From Sympetrum striolatum (Eukaryota; Arthropoda; Insecta; Odonata; Libellulidae), in contig OX388343.1 in NCBI GenBank assembly GCA_947579665.1, positions 100,941,657 to 101,005,656 on the forward strand: a stretch of DNA of 64,000 bases. Direction: 5' to 3'. Positions within the stretch are counted from its first letter, which is position 1. Every line of letters starts with the position of its first letter. This document shows positions 26,720 to 40,397 of the stretch, piece after piece. Position numbers and translations under genes: made by a program. Below the pieces are notes generated by a model, which saw only the letters and a program-made list of their open reading frames with translations, did not search any database and was not told where the DNA came from.

Positions 26720-29500
26720 GGCTATGCATTCCGGATATTCGGAGGATGAGTCGGAGAAGATTGTTTCTTGACCACATGAAGAGCATTGGATTCCTGGAAC
26801 CGGATTGTCGTAAATATAAACTAAGTTAGTCGTAGTAAATGCTCTAAATTCTTTATTTCGTAATTAATTTCAGTCTTATCGATTTGATGCATTTTGTATA
26901 TCATTTATAAGTTATTTTTATCATCAATCATTGCTCTCGTGTATTATTTCAGGCTATGCATTCCGGATATTCGGAGGATGAGTCGGAGAAGATTGTTTTT
27001 TGACCACATGAAGAGCATTGGATTCCTGGAACCGGATTGTCGTAAATATAAACTAATTTAGTCGTAGTAAATGCTCTTAATTCTTTATTTCGTAATTAAT
27101 TTTAGTCCTATCGATTTGATGCATTTTGTATATCATTTATAAGTCATTTTAATCATCAATGATTGCTCTCGTGTATTATTTCAGGCTATGCATTCCGGAT
27201 ATTCGGAGGATGAGTCGGAGAAGATTGTTTCTTAACCAAATCAAGAGCATTGGATTCCTGGAACCGGATTGTCGTAAATATAAACTAATTTAGTCGTAGT
27301 AAATGCTCTAAATTCTTTATTTCGTAATTAATTTCAGTCTTATCGATTTGATGCATTTTGTATATCATTGATAACTTATTTTTATCATCAATGATTGCTC
27401 TCGTGTATTATTTCAGGCTATGCATTCCGGATATTCGGAGGATGAGTCGGAGAAGATTGTTTTTTGACCACATGAAAGGCATTGGATTCCTGGAACCGGA
27501 TTGTCGTAAATATAAACTAAGTTAGTCGTAGTAAATGCTGTGAATTCTTTATTTCGTAATTAATTTTAGTCTTATCGATTTGATGCATTTTGTATATCAT
27601 TGATAACTTATATTTATCATCAATGATTGCTCTCGTGTATTATTTCAGGCTATGCATTCCGGATATTCGGAGGATGAGTCGGAGAAGTTTGTTTTTTGAC
27701 CACATGAAGAGCATTGGATTCCTGGAACCGGATTGTCTTAAATATAAACTAATTTAGTCGTAGTTAATGCTCTTAATTCTTTATTTCGTAATTAATTTTA
27801 GTCTTATCGATTTGATGCATTTTGTATATCATTGATAACTTATTTTTATCATCAATGATTGCTCTCGTGTATTATTTCAGGCTATGCATTCAGGATATTC
27901 GGAGGATGAGTCGGAGAAGATTGTTTCTTGACCACATGAAGAGCATTGGATTCCTGGAACCGGATTGTCGTAAATATAAACTAATTTAGTCGTAGTAAAT
28001 GCTCTAAATTCTTTATTTCGTAATTAATTTTATTCTTATTGATTTGATGCATTTTGTATATCATTGATAACTTATTTTTATCATCAATGATTGCTCTCGT
28101 GTATTATTTCAGGCTATGCATTCCGGATATTCGGAGGATGAGTCGGAGAAGATTGTTTTTTGACCACATGAAAGGCATTGGATTCCTGGAACCGGATTGT
28201 CGTAAATATAAACTAACTTAGTCGTAGTAAATGCTATTAATTCTTTATTTCGTAATTAATTTTAGTCTCATCGATTTGATGCATTTTGTATATCATTGAT
28301 AACTTATTTTTATCATCAATGATTGCTCTCGTGTATTATTTCAGGCTATGCATTCCGGATATTCGGAGGATAAGTCGGAGAAGATTGTTTTTTGACCACA
28401 TGAAGAGCATTGGATTCCTGGAACCGGATTGTCGTAAATATAAGCTAATTTAGTCGTAGTATATGCTGTTAATTCTTTATTTCGTAATTAATTTTAGTCT
28501 TATCGATTTGTTTCATATTGTATATCATTTATAAGTTATTTTTATCATCAATGATTGTTCTCGTGTATTATTTCAGGCTATGCATTCCGGATATTCGGAG
28601 GATGAGTCGGAGAAGATTGTTTCTTGACCACATGAAGAGCAATGGTTTACTGGAACCGGATTGACGTAAAAATAAGCTAATTTAGTGGTAGTAAATTCTG
28701 TTAATTTTTATTTAGTAATTAATTTTAGTCTTATCGATTTGATGCATATTGTTTATCATTTATAAGTTATTTTTATCATCAATGATTGCTCTCGTGTATT
28801 ATTTCAGGCTATGCATTCCGGATATTCGGAGGATGAGTCGGAGAAGATTGTTTCTTACCACATGAAGAGCATTGGATCCTGGAACCGGATTGACGTAAAT
28901 ATAAGCTAATTTAGTGGTAGTAAATGCTGTGAATTCTTTATTTCGTAATTAATTTCAGTCTTATCGATTTGATGCATTTTGTATTTCATTTATAAGTTCT
29001 TTTTATCATCAATGATTGCTCTCGTGTATTATTTCAGGCTATGCATTCCGGATATTGGGAGGATGAGTCGGAGTGGATTGTTTCTTGACCACATGAAGAG
29101 CATTGGATTCCTGCAACCGGATTGACGTAAATATAAGCTAATTTAGTCGTAGTAAATGCTGCTTATATTTGATTTCGTAATTAATTTTCGTCTTATCGAT
29201 TTAATGCATTTTGTATATCATTTATAAGTTCTTTTTATCATCAATGATTGCTCTCGTGTATTATTTCAGGCTATGCATTCCGGATATTCGGTGGATGGTT
29301 CGGAGAAGGAAATTTCTTGACCACATGAAGAGCATTGGATTCCTGGAACCGGATTGACGTAAATATAAGCTAATTTAGTCGTAGTAAATGCTGCTTATTT
29401 TTGATTTCGTAATTAATTTTAGTCTTATCGATTTGATGCATTTTGTATATCATTTATAAGTTATTTTTATCATCAATGATTGTTCTCGTGTATTATTTCA

Positions 29501-29732
29501 GGCTTTGCATTCCGGATATTCGGAGGATGAGTCGGAGAAGATTGTTTCTTAACCAAATCAAGAGCATTGGATTCCTGGAACCGGATTGTCGTAAATATAA
29601 ACTAATTTAGTCGTAGTAAATGCTGTTAATTCTTTATTTAGTAATTAATTATAGTCTTATCGATTTGATGCATATTGTATATCATTTTTAAGTTATTTTT
29701 ATCATCAATGATTGCTCTCGTGTATTATTTCT
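29501..29732. repeat. Chimeric monomer b2/S at the A-B boundary
   Basis: Head and core are class b2 (GGCTTTGC, TTAACCAAATC), the tail is class S (CTGTTAATTC, TTTAGTAATTAATTATAG, CATTTTTAAG). The next monomer is U rather than T; the S-to-U junction without T is shared with 24.6 kb. It lies one monomer before the change to block B. Confidence 0.7.
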
Positions 29733-29964
29733 TGCTATGCATTCCGGATATTCGGAGGATGAGTCGGAGAAGATTGTTTCCTGACCAAATGAAGAGCATT
29801 GGATTCCTGGAACAGGATTGACGTAAATATAAACTAATTTAGTCGCAGTAAATGCTGTTAATTCTTTATTTCGTAATTAATTTTAGTCTTAACGATTTGA
29901 TGCATATTGTATATCATTTGTAAGTTCATTTTATCATCAATGATTGCTCTCGTGTATTATTTCA

Positions 29965-32900
29965 GGCTATGCATTTCGGATATTCGGAGGATGAGACGGA
30001 GAAGATTGTTTCTTGACCAAATGAAAAGCATTGGATTCCTGGAACCCGATTGTCGTAAATATAAGCTAATTAAGTCGTAGTAAATGCTCTTAATTCTTTA
30101 TTTCGTACTTAATATTAGTCTTATCGATTTGATGCATTTTGTATATCATTTATAAGTTATTTTTATCGTCAATGATTGCTCTCGTGTATTATTTCAGGCT
30201 ATGCATTCCTGATATTTAACGGAGGATGAGTCTGAGAAGATTGTTTCTTGACCAAATGAAGAGCATTGGAATCCTGGAACCGGATTGACGTAAATATAAC
30301 CTAATTTAGTCGTAGTATATGCTGTTAATTCTTTATTTCGTATTTAATTTTAGTCTTATCTATTTGATGCATTTTGTATATAATTTATAAGTTATTTTTA
30401 ACATCAATGATTGCTCTCGTGTATTATTTCAGGCTATGCATTTCGGATATTCGGAGGATGAGTCGGAGAAGATTGTTTCTTGACCAAATGAAGAGCATTG
30501 GAATCCTGGAACCAGATTGACGTAAATATAACCTAATTTAGTCGTAGTATATGCTGTTAATTCTTTATTTCGTAATTAATTTTAGTCTTATCGATTTGAT
30601 GTATTTTATATATCATTTTTAAGATAGTTTTATCATCAATGATTGCTCTCGTGTATTTTTTCAGGCTATGCATTCCGGATATTCGGAGGATGAGTCGGAG
30701 AAGATTGTTTCTTGACCAAATGAAGAGCATTGGATTCCTGTAACCGGATTGGCGTAAATATAAGCTAATTTAGTCGTAGTAAATGCTGTGAATTCTTTAT
30801 TTCGTAATTAATTTTAGTCTTATCTATTTGATGCATTTTGTGTATAATTTATAAGTTATTTTTTACATCAATGATTGCTCTCGTGTATTATTTCAGGCAA
30901 TGCATTCCGGATATTCGGAGGATGAGTCGGAGAAGAATGTTTCTTGACCAAATGAATAGCATTGGATTCCTGGAACCGGATTGTCGTAAATATAAGCTAA
31001 TTTAGCCGTAGTAAAAGCTGTGAATACTTTATTTCGTAATTAATTTTAGTCTTATCGATTTGATGCATTTTGTATATCATTTATAAGTTATTTTTATCAT
31101 CAATGATTCTCCCCTTTATTATTTCAGGCTAAGCATTCCGGATATTCGGAGGATGAGTCGGAGAAGATTGTTTCTTGACCAAATGAAGAGCATTGGATTC
31201 CTGGAACCGGATTGTTGTAAATATAATCTAATTAAGTCGTAGTAAATGCTCTTAATTCTTTATTTCGTATTTAATTTTAGTCTTATCAATTTGATGCATT
31301 TTGTATATAATTTATAAGTTATTTTTAACATTAATGATTGCTCTCGTGTATTATTTCAGGCTATGCATTCCGGATATTCGGAGGATGAGTCGGAGAAGAT
31401 TGTTTCTTGACCACATGAAGTGCATTGGATTCCTGTAACCGGATTGTCGTAAATATAAGCTAATTTAGTCGTAGTAAATGCTGTGAATTCTTTATTTCGT
31501 AATTAATTTTAGTCTTATCTATTTGATGCATTTTGTATATAATTTATAAGTTATTTTTATCATCAATGATTCTCCCCTTTATTATTTCAGGCTAAGCATT
31601 CCGGATATTCGGAGGATGAGTCGGAGAAGATTGTTTCTTGACCAAATGAAGAGCATTGGATACCTGGAACCGGATTGTTGTAAATATAATCTAATTAAGT
31701 CGTAGTAAATGCTCTTAATTCTTTATTTCGTAATTAATTTTAGTCTTATCGATTTGATGCATTTTGTATATCATTTAAAGGTTATTTTTAACATCAATGA
31801 TTGCTCTCGTGTATTATTTCAGGCTATGCATTCCGGATATTCGGAGGATGAGTCGGAGAAGATTCTTTCTTGACCACATGAAGAGCATTGGATTCCTGTA
31901 ACCGGATTGTCGTAAATAAAAGCTAATTTAGTCGTAGTAAATGCTCTTAATTCTTTATTTCGTAATTAATTTTAGTCTTATCGATTTGATGCATTTTGTA
32001 TATCATTTATAAGTTATTTTTATCATCAACGATTGCTCTCGCGTATTATTTCAGGCTATGCCTTCCGGATATTCGGAGGATGAGTCGGAGAAGATTGTTT
32101 CTTGACCAAATGAAGAGCATTGGATTCCTGGAACCGGATTGACGTAAATATAAGCTAATTTAGTCGTAGTAAATGCTGTTAATTCTTTATTTCGTAATTA
32201 ATTTTAGTCTTATCGATTTGATGCATTTTGTATATCATTTATAAGTTATTTTTATCATCAATGATTGCTTTCGTGTACTATTTCTGGGCTAAGCATTCCG
32301 GATATTCGGAGGATGAGTCGGAGAGGATTGTTTCTTGACCAAATGAAGAGCATTGGATTCCTGTAACCGGATTGTCGTAAATATAAGCTAATTTAGTCGT
32401 AGTAAATGCTGTGAATTCTTTATTTCGTATTTAATTTTAGTCTTATCGATTTGATGCATTTTGTATATCATTTATAAGTTATTTTTAACATCAATGATTG
32501 CTCTCGTGTATTATTTCAGGCTATGCATTCCGGATATTCGGAGGATGAGTCGGAGAAGATTCTTTCTTGACCAAATGAAGAGCATTGGATTCCTGTAAAC
32601 TGATTGTCGTAAATATAAGCTAATTTAGTCGTAGTAAATGCTGTGAATTCTTTATTTCGTAATTAATTTTGGTCTTATCGATTTGATGCATTTTGTATAT
32701 AATTTATAAGTTATTTTTATCATCAATGATTCTCCCCTTTATTATTTCAGGCTATGCATTCCGGATATTCGGAGGATGAGTCGGAGAAGATTGTTTCTTG
32801 ACCAAATGAAGAGCATTGGATTCCTGTAACCGGATTGTCGTAAATATAAGCTAATTTAGTCGTAGTAAATGCTGTGAATTCTATATTTCGTATTTGATTT

Positions 32901-33212
32901 TAGTCTTATCGATTTGATGCATTTTGTATATCATTTATAAGTTATTTTTAACATCAATGATTGCTCTTGTGTATTATTTCAGGCTATGCATTCCGGATAT
33001 TCGGAGGATGAGTCGGAGAAGATTGTTTCTTGACCAAATGAAGAGCATTGGATTCCTGTAACCGGATTGTCGTAAATATAAGCTAATTTAGTCGTAGTAA
33101 ATGCTGTGAATTCTTTATTTCGTAATTAATTTTAGTCTTATCGATTTGATGCATTTTGTATATAATTTATAAGTTATTTTTATCATCAATGATTCTCCCC
33201 TTTATTATTTCA
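29965..33212. repeat. Block B start: 14 diverse monomers
   Basis: The first five monomers are the most individual in the window: GCATTTCGG heads, GGAATCCTGG, AACCTAATTT, and a 3 bp insertion at 30217-30219. From about 31.1 kb a short alternation appears: monomers with TCTCCCC upstream and GGCTAAGC alternate with monomers with CTGTAACC. No HOR match to blocks A or C is evident. Monomers at an array edge are often the most divergent, so this may mark an internal boundary (inference). Confidence 0.7.
30217..30219. other. 3 bp insertion TAA in a block B monomer
   Basis: GATATTCGGAGG becomes GATATTTAACGGAGG. It is the only 3 bp insertion I noticed in a monomer core. In the frame of the core reading frame it adds an in-frame TAA stop. 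Confidence 0.6.
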
Positions 33213-36200
33213 GGCTATGCATTCCGGATATTCGGAGGATGAGTTGGAGAAGATTGTTTCTTGACCAAATGAATAGCATTGGATCCTGGAACCGGATTGA
33301 CGTAAATATAAGCGAATTTAGTGGTAGTAAATGCTGTTAATTCTTTATTTCGTAATTAATTTTAGTCTTATCGATTTTAATGCATTTTGTATATCATTTA
33401 TAAGTTATTTTTATCATCAATGATTGCTCTCGTGTATTATTTCAGGCCATGCATTCCGGATATTCGGAGGATGAGTTAGAGAAGATTGTTTCTTGACCAC
33501 ATGAAGAGCATTGGATTCCTGGACTTGGATTGACGTAAATATAAGCTAATTTAGTCGTAGTAAATGCTGTTAATTCTTTATTTCGTAATTAATTTTAGTC
33601 TTATCGATTTGATGCATTTTGTATATCATTTATATCTTATTTTTATCATCAATGATTGCTCTCGTGTATTATTTCAGGTTATGCATTCCGGATATTCGGA
33701 GGATGAGTCGGAGAAGATTGTTTTTTGACCACATGAAGAGCATTGGATTCCTGGAACCAGATTGTCGTAAATATAAACTAATTTAGTCGTAGTAAATGCT
33801 CTTAATTCTTTATTTCGTAATTAATTTTAGTCTTATCAATTTGATGCATTTTGTATATCATTTATAAGTTATTTTTATCATCAATGATTGCTCTCGTGTA
33901 TTATTTCAGGCTATGCATTCCGGATATTCGGAGAATGAGTCGGAGAAGATATTTTCTTGACCACATGAAGTGCATTGGATTCCTGGAACCAGATTCTCGT
34001 AAATATATACTAATTTAGTCGTATTAAATGCTCTTAATTCTTTATTTCGTAATTATTTTTAATCTTATCGATTTGATGCATTTTGTATATCATTTATAAG
34101 TTATTTTCATCATCAATGATTGCTCTCGTGTATTATATCAGGCTATGCATTCCGGATATTCGGAGGATGAGTCGGAGAAGATTGTTTCTTGACCACATGA
34201 AGAGCATTGGATTCCTGGAACCGGATTGACGTAAATATAAACTACTTTATTCATAATAAATGCTCTTAATTCTTTATTTCGTAATTAATTTTAGTCTTAT
34301 CGATTTGATGCATTTTGTATATCATTTATAAGTTATTTTTATCATCAACGATTGCTCTCGCGTATTATTTCAGGCTATGCATTCCGGATATTCGGAGGAT
34401 GAGTCGGAGAAGATTGTTTCTTGACCAAATGAAGAGCATTGGATTCCTATAACCGGATTGACGTAAATATAAGCTAATTTAGTCGTAGTAAATGCTGTTA
34501 ATTCTTTATATCGTAATTAATTTTAGTCTTATCGATTTGATGCATTTTGAATATCATTTATAAGTTCTTTTTATCATCAATGATTGCTCTCGTGTTTTAT
34601 TTCAGGCTTTGCATTCCGGATATTCGTAGGATGAGTCGGAGAGGATTGTTTCTTGACCACATGAAGAGCATTGGATCCTGGAACCGGATTGAAGTAAATA
34701 TAAGCTAATTTAGTGGTAGTAAATGCTGTGAATTCTTTATTTCGTAATTAATTTTAGTCTTATCGATTTGATGCATTTTGTATATCATTTATAAGTTATT
34801 ATTATCATCAATGATTGCTTTCGTGTACTATTTCAGGCTAAGCATTCCGGATATTCGGAGGATGAGTCGGAGAAGATTGTTTCTTGACCACATGAAGAGC
34901 ATTGGATTCCTGTAACTGGATTGTCGTAAATAAAAGCTAATTTAGTCGTAGTAAATGCTGTGAATTCTTTATTTCGTAATTAATTTTAGTCTTATCGATT
35001 TGACGCATTTTGTATATAATTTATAAGTTATTATTATCATCAATGATTCTCCCCTTTATTATTTCAGGCTATGCATTCCGGATATTCGGAGGATGAGTTG
35101 GAGAAGATTGTTTCTTGACCAAATGAATAGCATTGGATCCTGGAACCGGATTGACGTAAATATAGGCGAATTTAGTGGTAGTAAATGCTGTTAGTTCTTT
35201 TTTTCGTAATTAATTTTAGTCTTATCGATTTGATGCATTTTGTATATCATTTATATCTTATTTTTATCATCAATGATTGCTCTCGTGTATTATTTCAGGT
35301 TATGCATTCCGGATATTCGGAGGATGAGTCGGAGAAGATTGTTTTTTGACCACATGAAGAGCATTGGATTCCTGGAACCGGATTGTCGTAAATATAAACT
35401 AATTTATTCGTAGTAAATGCTCTTAATTCTTTATTTCGTAATTAATTTTAGTCTTATCGATTTGATGCATTTTGTATATCATTTATAAGTTATTTTTATC
35501 ATCAATGATTGCTCTCGTGTATTATTTCAGGCTATGCATTCCGGATATTCGGAGAATGAGTCGGAGAAGATATTTTCTTGACCACATGAAGTGCATTGGA
35601 TTCCTGGAACCAGATTCTCGTAAATATAAACTAATTTAGTCGTATTAAATGCTCTTAATTCTTTATTTCGTAATTATTTTTAATCTTATCTATTTGATGC
35701 ATTTTGTATATCATTTATAAGTTATTTTCATCATCAATGATTGCTCTCGTGTATTATATCAGGCTATGCATTCCGGATATTCGGAGGATGAGTCGGAGAA
35801 GATTGTTTCTTACCACATGATGAGCATTGGATTCCTGGAACCGGATTGACGTAAATATAAACTACTTTGTTCATAGTAAATGCTCTTAATTCTTTATTTC
35901 GTAATTAATTTTAGTCTTATCGATTTGATGCATTTTGTATATCATTTATAAGTTATTTTTATCATCAACGATTGCTCTCGCGTATTATTTCAGGCTATGC
36001 CTTCCGGATATTCGGAGGATGAGTCGGAGAAGATTGTTTCTTGACCAAATGAAGAGCATTGGATTCCTGGAACCGGATTGACGTAAATATAAGCTAATTT
36101 AGTCGTAGTAAATGCTGTTAATTCTTTATTTCGTAATTAATTTTAGTCTTATCGATTTGATGCATTTTGTATATCATTTATAAGTTATTTTTATCATCAA

Positions 36201-39005
36201 TGATTGCTTTCGTGTACTATTTCTGGGCTAAGCATTCCGGATATTCGGAGGATGAGTCGGAGAGGATTGTTTCTTGACCAAATGAAGAGCATTGGATTCC
36301 TGTAACCGGATTGTCGTAAATATAAGCTAATTTAGTCGTAGTAAATGCTGTGAATTCTTTATTTCGTATTTAATTTTAGTCTTATCGATTTGATGCATTT
36401 TGTATATCATTTATAAGTTATTTTTAACATCAATGATTGCTCTCTTGTATTATTTCAGGCTATGCATTCCGGATATTCGGAGGATGAGTCGGAGAAGATT
36501 GTTTCTTGACCAAATGAAGAGCATTGGATTCCTGTAACCGGATTGTCGTAAATATAAGCTAATTTAGTCGTAGTAAATGCTGTGAATTCTTTATTTCGTA
36601 ATTAATTTTAGTCTTATCGATTTGATGCATTTTGTATATAATTTATAATTATTTTTATCATCAATGATTCTCCCCTTTATTATTTCAGGCTATGCATTCC
36701 GGATATTCGGAGGATGAGTCGGAGAAGATTGTTTCTTGACCAAATGAAGAGCATTGGATCCTGGAACCGGATTGACGTAAATATAAGCTAATTTAGTGGT
36801 AGGAAATGCTCTTAATTCTTTATTTCGTAATAAATTTTAGTCTTATCGATTTTAATGCATTCTGTATATCATTTATAAGTTATTTTTATCATCAATGATT
36901 GCTCTCGTGTATTATTTCAGGCTATGCATTCCTGATATTCGGAGAATGAGTCGGAGAAGATATTTTCTTGACCACATGAAGTGCATTGGATTCCTGGAAC
37001 CAGATTCTCGTAAATACAAACTAATTTAGTCGTATTAAATGCTCTTAATTCTTTATTTCGTAATTATTTTTAATCTTATCGATTTGATGCATTTTGTATA
37101 TCATTTATAAGTTATTTTTATCATCAATGATTGCTCTCGTGTATTATATCAGGCTATGCATTCCGGATATTCGGAGGATGAGTCGGAGAAGATTGTTTCT
37201 TGACCAAATGAAGAGCATTGGATTCCTGCAACCGGATTGTCGTAAATATAAGCTAATTTAGTGGTAGTAAATGCTGTGAATTCTTTATTTCGTAATTAAT
37301 TTTAGTCTTATCGATTTGATGCATATTTTATATCATTTATAAGTTATTTTTATCATCAATGATTGCTCTCGTGTATTATTTCAGGCTATGCATTCCGGAT
37401 ATTCGGAGGATGAGTCGGAGAAGATTGTTTCTTGACCACATGAAGAGCATTGGATTTCTGGAACCGGAATGACGTAAACATAAGCGAGTTTAGTTGTAGT
37501 AAATGCTGTTAATTCTTTATTTCGTAATTAATTTTAGTCTTATCAATTTGATGCATTTTGTATATCATTTATAAGTTATTTTTATCATCAATGATTGCTT
37601 TCGTGTATTATTTCAGGCTAAGCATTCCGGATATTCGGAGGATGAGTCGGAGAAGATTGTTTCTTGACCACATGAAGAGCATAGGATTCCTGGAACCGGA
37701 TTGACGCAAATAAAAGCTAATTTAGTCGTAGTAAATGCTGTTAATTCTTTATTTCGTGATTAATTTTAGTCTTATCGATTTGATGCATTTTGTATTTCAT
37801 TTATAAGTTATTTTTATCATCAATGATTGCTCTCGTGCATTATTTCAGGCTATGCATTCCGGATATTTGGAGGATGAGTCGGAGAAGATTGTTTATTGAC
37901 CAAATGAAGACCATTGGATTCCTGCAACCGGATTGTCGTAAATATAAGCTAATTTAGTCGTAATAAATGCTGTTAATTCTTTATTTCGTAATTAATTTTA
38001 GTCTTATCGATTTAATGCATATTTTATATCATTTATAAGTTATTTATATCATCAATGATTGCTCTCGTGTATTATTTCAGGCTATGCATTCCGGATATTC
38101 GGAGGATGAGTCGGAGAAGATTGTTTCTTGACCACATGAAGAGCATTGGATTCCTGGAACCGGATTGACGTAAATATAAACTACTTTATTCATAGTAAAT
38201 GCTCTTAATTCTTTATTTCGTAATTAATTTTAGTCTTATCGATTTGATGCATTTTGTATATCATTTATAAGTTATTTTTATCATCAATGATTGCTCTCGT
38301 GTTTTATTTCAGGCTTTGCATTCCGGATATTCGTAGGATGAGTCGGAGAGGATTGTTTCTTGACCACATGAAGAGCATTGGATCCTGGAACCGGATTGAA
38401 GTAAATATAAGCTAATTTAGTGGTAGTAAATGCTGTGAATTCTTTATTTCGTAATTAATTTTAGTCTTATCGATTTGATGCATTTTGTATATCATTTATA
38501 AGTTATTTTTATCATCAATGATTGCTTTCGTGTACTATTTCAGGCTAAGCATTCCGGATATTCGGAGGATGAGTCGGAGAAGATTGTTTCTTGACCACAT
38601 GAAGAGCATTGGATTCCTGTAACCGGATTGTCGTAAATATAAGCTAATTTAGTCGTAGTAAATGCTGTGAATTCTTTATTTCGTATTTAATTTTAGTCTT
38701 ATCGATTTGATGCATTTTGTATATCATTTATAAGTTATTTTTAACATCAATGATTGCTCTCGTGTATTATTTCAGGCTATGCATTCCGGATATTCGGAGG
38801 ATGAGTCGGAGAAGATTGTTTCTTGACCAAATGAAGAGCATTGGATTCCTGTAACCGGATTGTCGTAAATATAAGCTAATTTAGTCGTAGTAAATGCTGT
38901 GAATTCTTTATTTCGTAATTAATTTTAGTCTTATCGATTTGATGCATTTTGTATATAATTTATAAGTTATTTTTATCATCAATGATTCTCCCCTTTATTA
39001 TTTCA
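33213..39005. repeat. 25-monomer span of block B (5793 bp)
   Basis: A pair of neighbours with TCTCCCC plus GAGTTGGAG and then GGCCATGC plus CTGGACTTGG occurs at 33213 and again at 39006, 25 monomers apart. Inside the span a shorter copy starts at 35067, lacking the GGCCATGC monomer. The following order is GGTTATGC, GAGAATGAG, TATATCAGG, CAACGATTG in all three copies, so three overlapping copies of one block B module are present. Confidence 0.75.
35067..35297. repeat. Chimeric monomer in block B
   Basis: The first part matches the copy at 39006 (TCTCCCC upstream, GAGTTGGAG, GAATAGC, ATAGGCGAATTT, GTTAGTTC, TTTTTTTCG). The tail matches the following GGCCATGC monomer (GATTTGATGC, CATTTATATCTTA) and the next copy is GGTTATGC. 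The GGCCATGC core is therefore missing, a loss of one monomer. Confidence 0.72.
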
Positions 39006-40397
39006 GGCTATGCATTCCGGATATTCGGAGGATGAGTTGGAGAAGATTGTTTCTTGACCAAATGAATAGCATTGGATCCTGGAACCGGATTGACGTAAAT
39101 ATAGGCGAATTTAGTGGTAGTAAATGCTGTTAGTTCTTTTTTTCGTAATTAATTTTAGTCTTATCGATTTTAATGCATTTTGTATATCATTTATAAGTTA
39201 TTTTTATCATCAATGATTGCTCTCGTGTATTATTTCAGGCCATGCATTCCGGATATTCGGAGGATGAGTCGGAGAAGATTGTTTCTTGACCACATGAAGA
39301 GCATTGGATTCCTGGACTTGGATTGACGTAAATATAAGCTAATTTAGTCGTAGTAAATGATGTTAATTCTTTATTTCGTAATTAATTTTAGTCTTATCGA
39401 TTTGATGCATTTTGTATATCATTTATATCTTATTTTTATCATCAATGATTGCTCTCGTGTATTATTTCAGGTTATGCCTTCCGGATATTCGGAGGATGAG
39501 TCGGAGAAGATTGTTTTTTGACCACATGAAGAGCATTGGATTCCTGGAACCGGATTGTCGTAAATATAAACTAATTTAGTCGTAGTAAATGCTCTTAATT
39601 CTTTATTTCGTAATTAATTTTAGTCTTATCGATTTGATGCATTTTGTATATCATTTATAAGTTATTTTTATCATCAATGATTGCTCTCGTGTATTATTTC
39701 AGGCTATGCATTCCGGATATTCGGAGAATGAGTCGGAGAAGATATTTTCTTGACCACATGAAGTGCATTGGATTCCTGGAACCAGATTCTCGTAAATATA
39801 AACTAATTTAGTCGTATTAAATGCTCTTAATTCTTTATTTCGTAATTATTTTTAATCTTATCGATTTGATGCATTTTGTATATCATTTATAAGTTATTTT
39901 CATCATCAATGATTGCTCTCGTGTATTATATCAGACTATGCATTCCGGATATTCGGAGGATGAGTCGGAGAAGATTGTTTCTTACCACATGAAGAGCATT
40001 GGATTCCTGGAACCGGATTGACGTAAATATAAACTACTTTATTCATAGTAAATGCTCTTAATTCTTTATTTCGTAATTAATTTTAGTCTTATCGATTTGA
40101 TGCATTTTGTATATCATTTATAAGTTATTTTTATCATCAACGATTGCTCTCGCGTATTATTTCAGGCTATGCATTCCGGATATTCGGAGGATGAGTCGGA
40201 GAAGATTGTTTCATGACCAAATGAAGAGCATTGGATTCCTGGAACCGGATTGACGTAAATATAAGCTAATTTAGTCGTAGTAAATGCTGTTAATTCTTTA
40301 TTTCGTAACTAATTTTAGTCTTATCGATTTGATGCATTTTGTATATCATTTATAAGTTATTTTTATCATCAATGATTGCTTTCGTGTACTATTTCTG
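36226..40397. repeat. 18-monomer repeat span in block B (4172 bp)
   Basis: The monomer with TTTCTGGGCTAAGC starts at 36226 and again at 40398. The eight monomers from 36226 to about 38.1 kb match those from 40398 to about 42.3 kb in order and in private variants, including GGTAGGAAATGC, GATTTTAATGCATTCTG, AAATACAAAC and GCATAGGATT. The period equals that of the block C HOR although the monomer classes differ. This span overlaps the 25-monomer span above. Confidence 0.78.

Larger units (their letters stand above)
1..29964. repeat. Block A: 129 monomers with 22-24-mer HORs
   Basis: Monomers here mostly carry TTGACCAC, GGATTCC and classes K to Z of the scheme in the summary. The class order repeats: Y monomers start at 3528, 9095, 14201 and 25560, spaced 24, 22 and 49 monomers apart. 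The block is more irregular than block C, with several chimeric monomers and a local 9/10-monomer tandem duplication. It ends at a U monomer (29733-29964), after which the classes change abruptly. Confidence 0.85.
25560..29964. repeat. Block A end: 19 monomers
   Basis: Order Y Z a b N/Y Z a b N/K L M* N f P Q g h b2/S U. Z a b occurs twice in succession around the N/Y chimera at 26488-26719. The run N/K L M* N f P Q g h resembles 46.2-48.3 kb of block C closely. The block closes with a b2/S chimera (29501-29732) and a U monomer that has TTTCCTGACC and ACAGGATTG; the next monomer belongs to block B. Confidence 0.78.
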
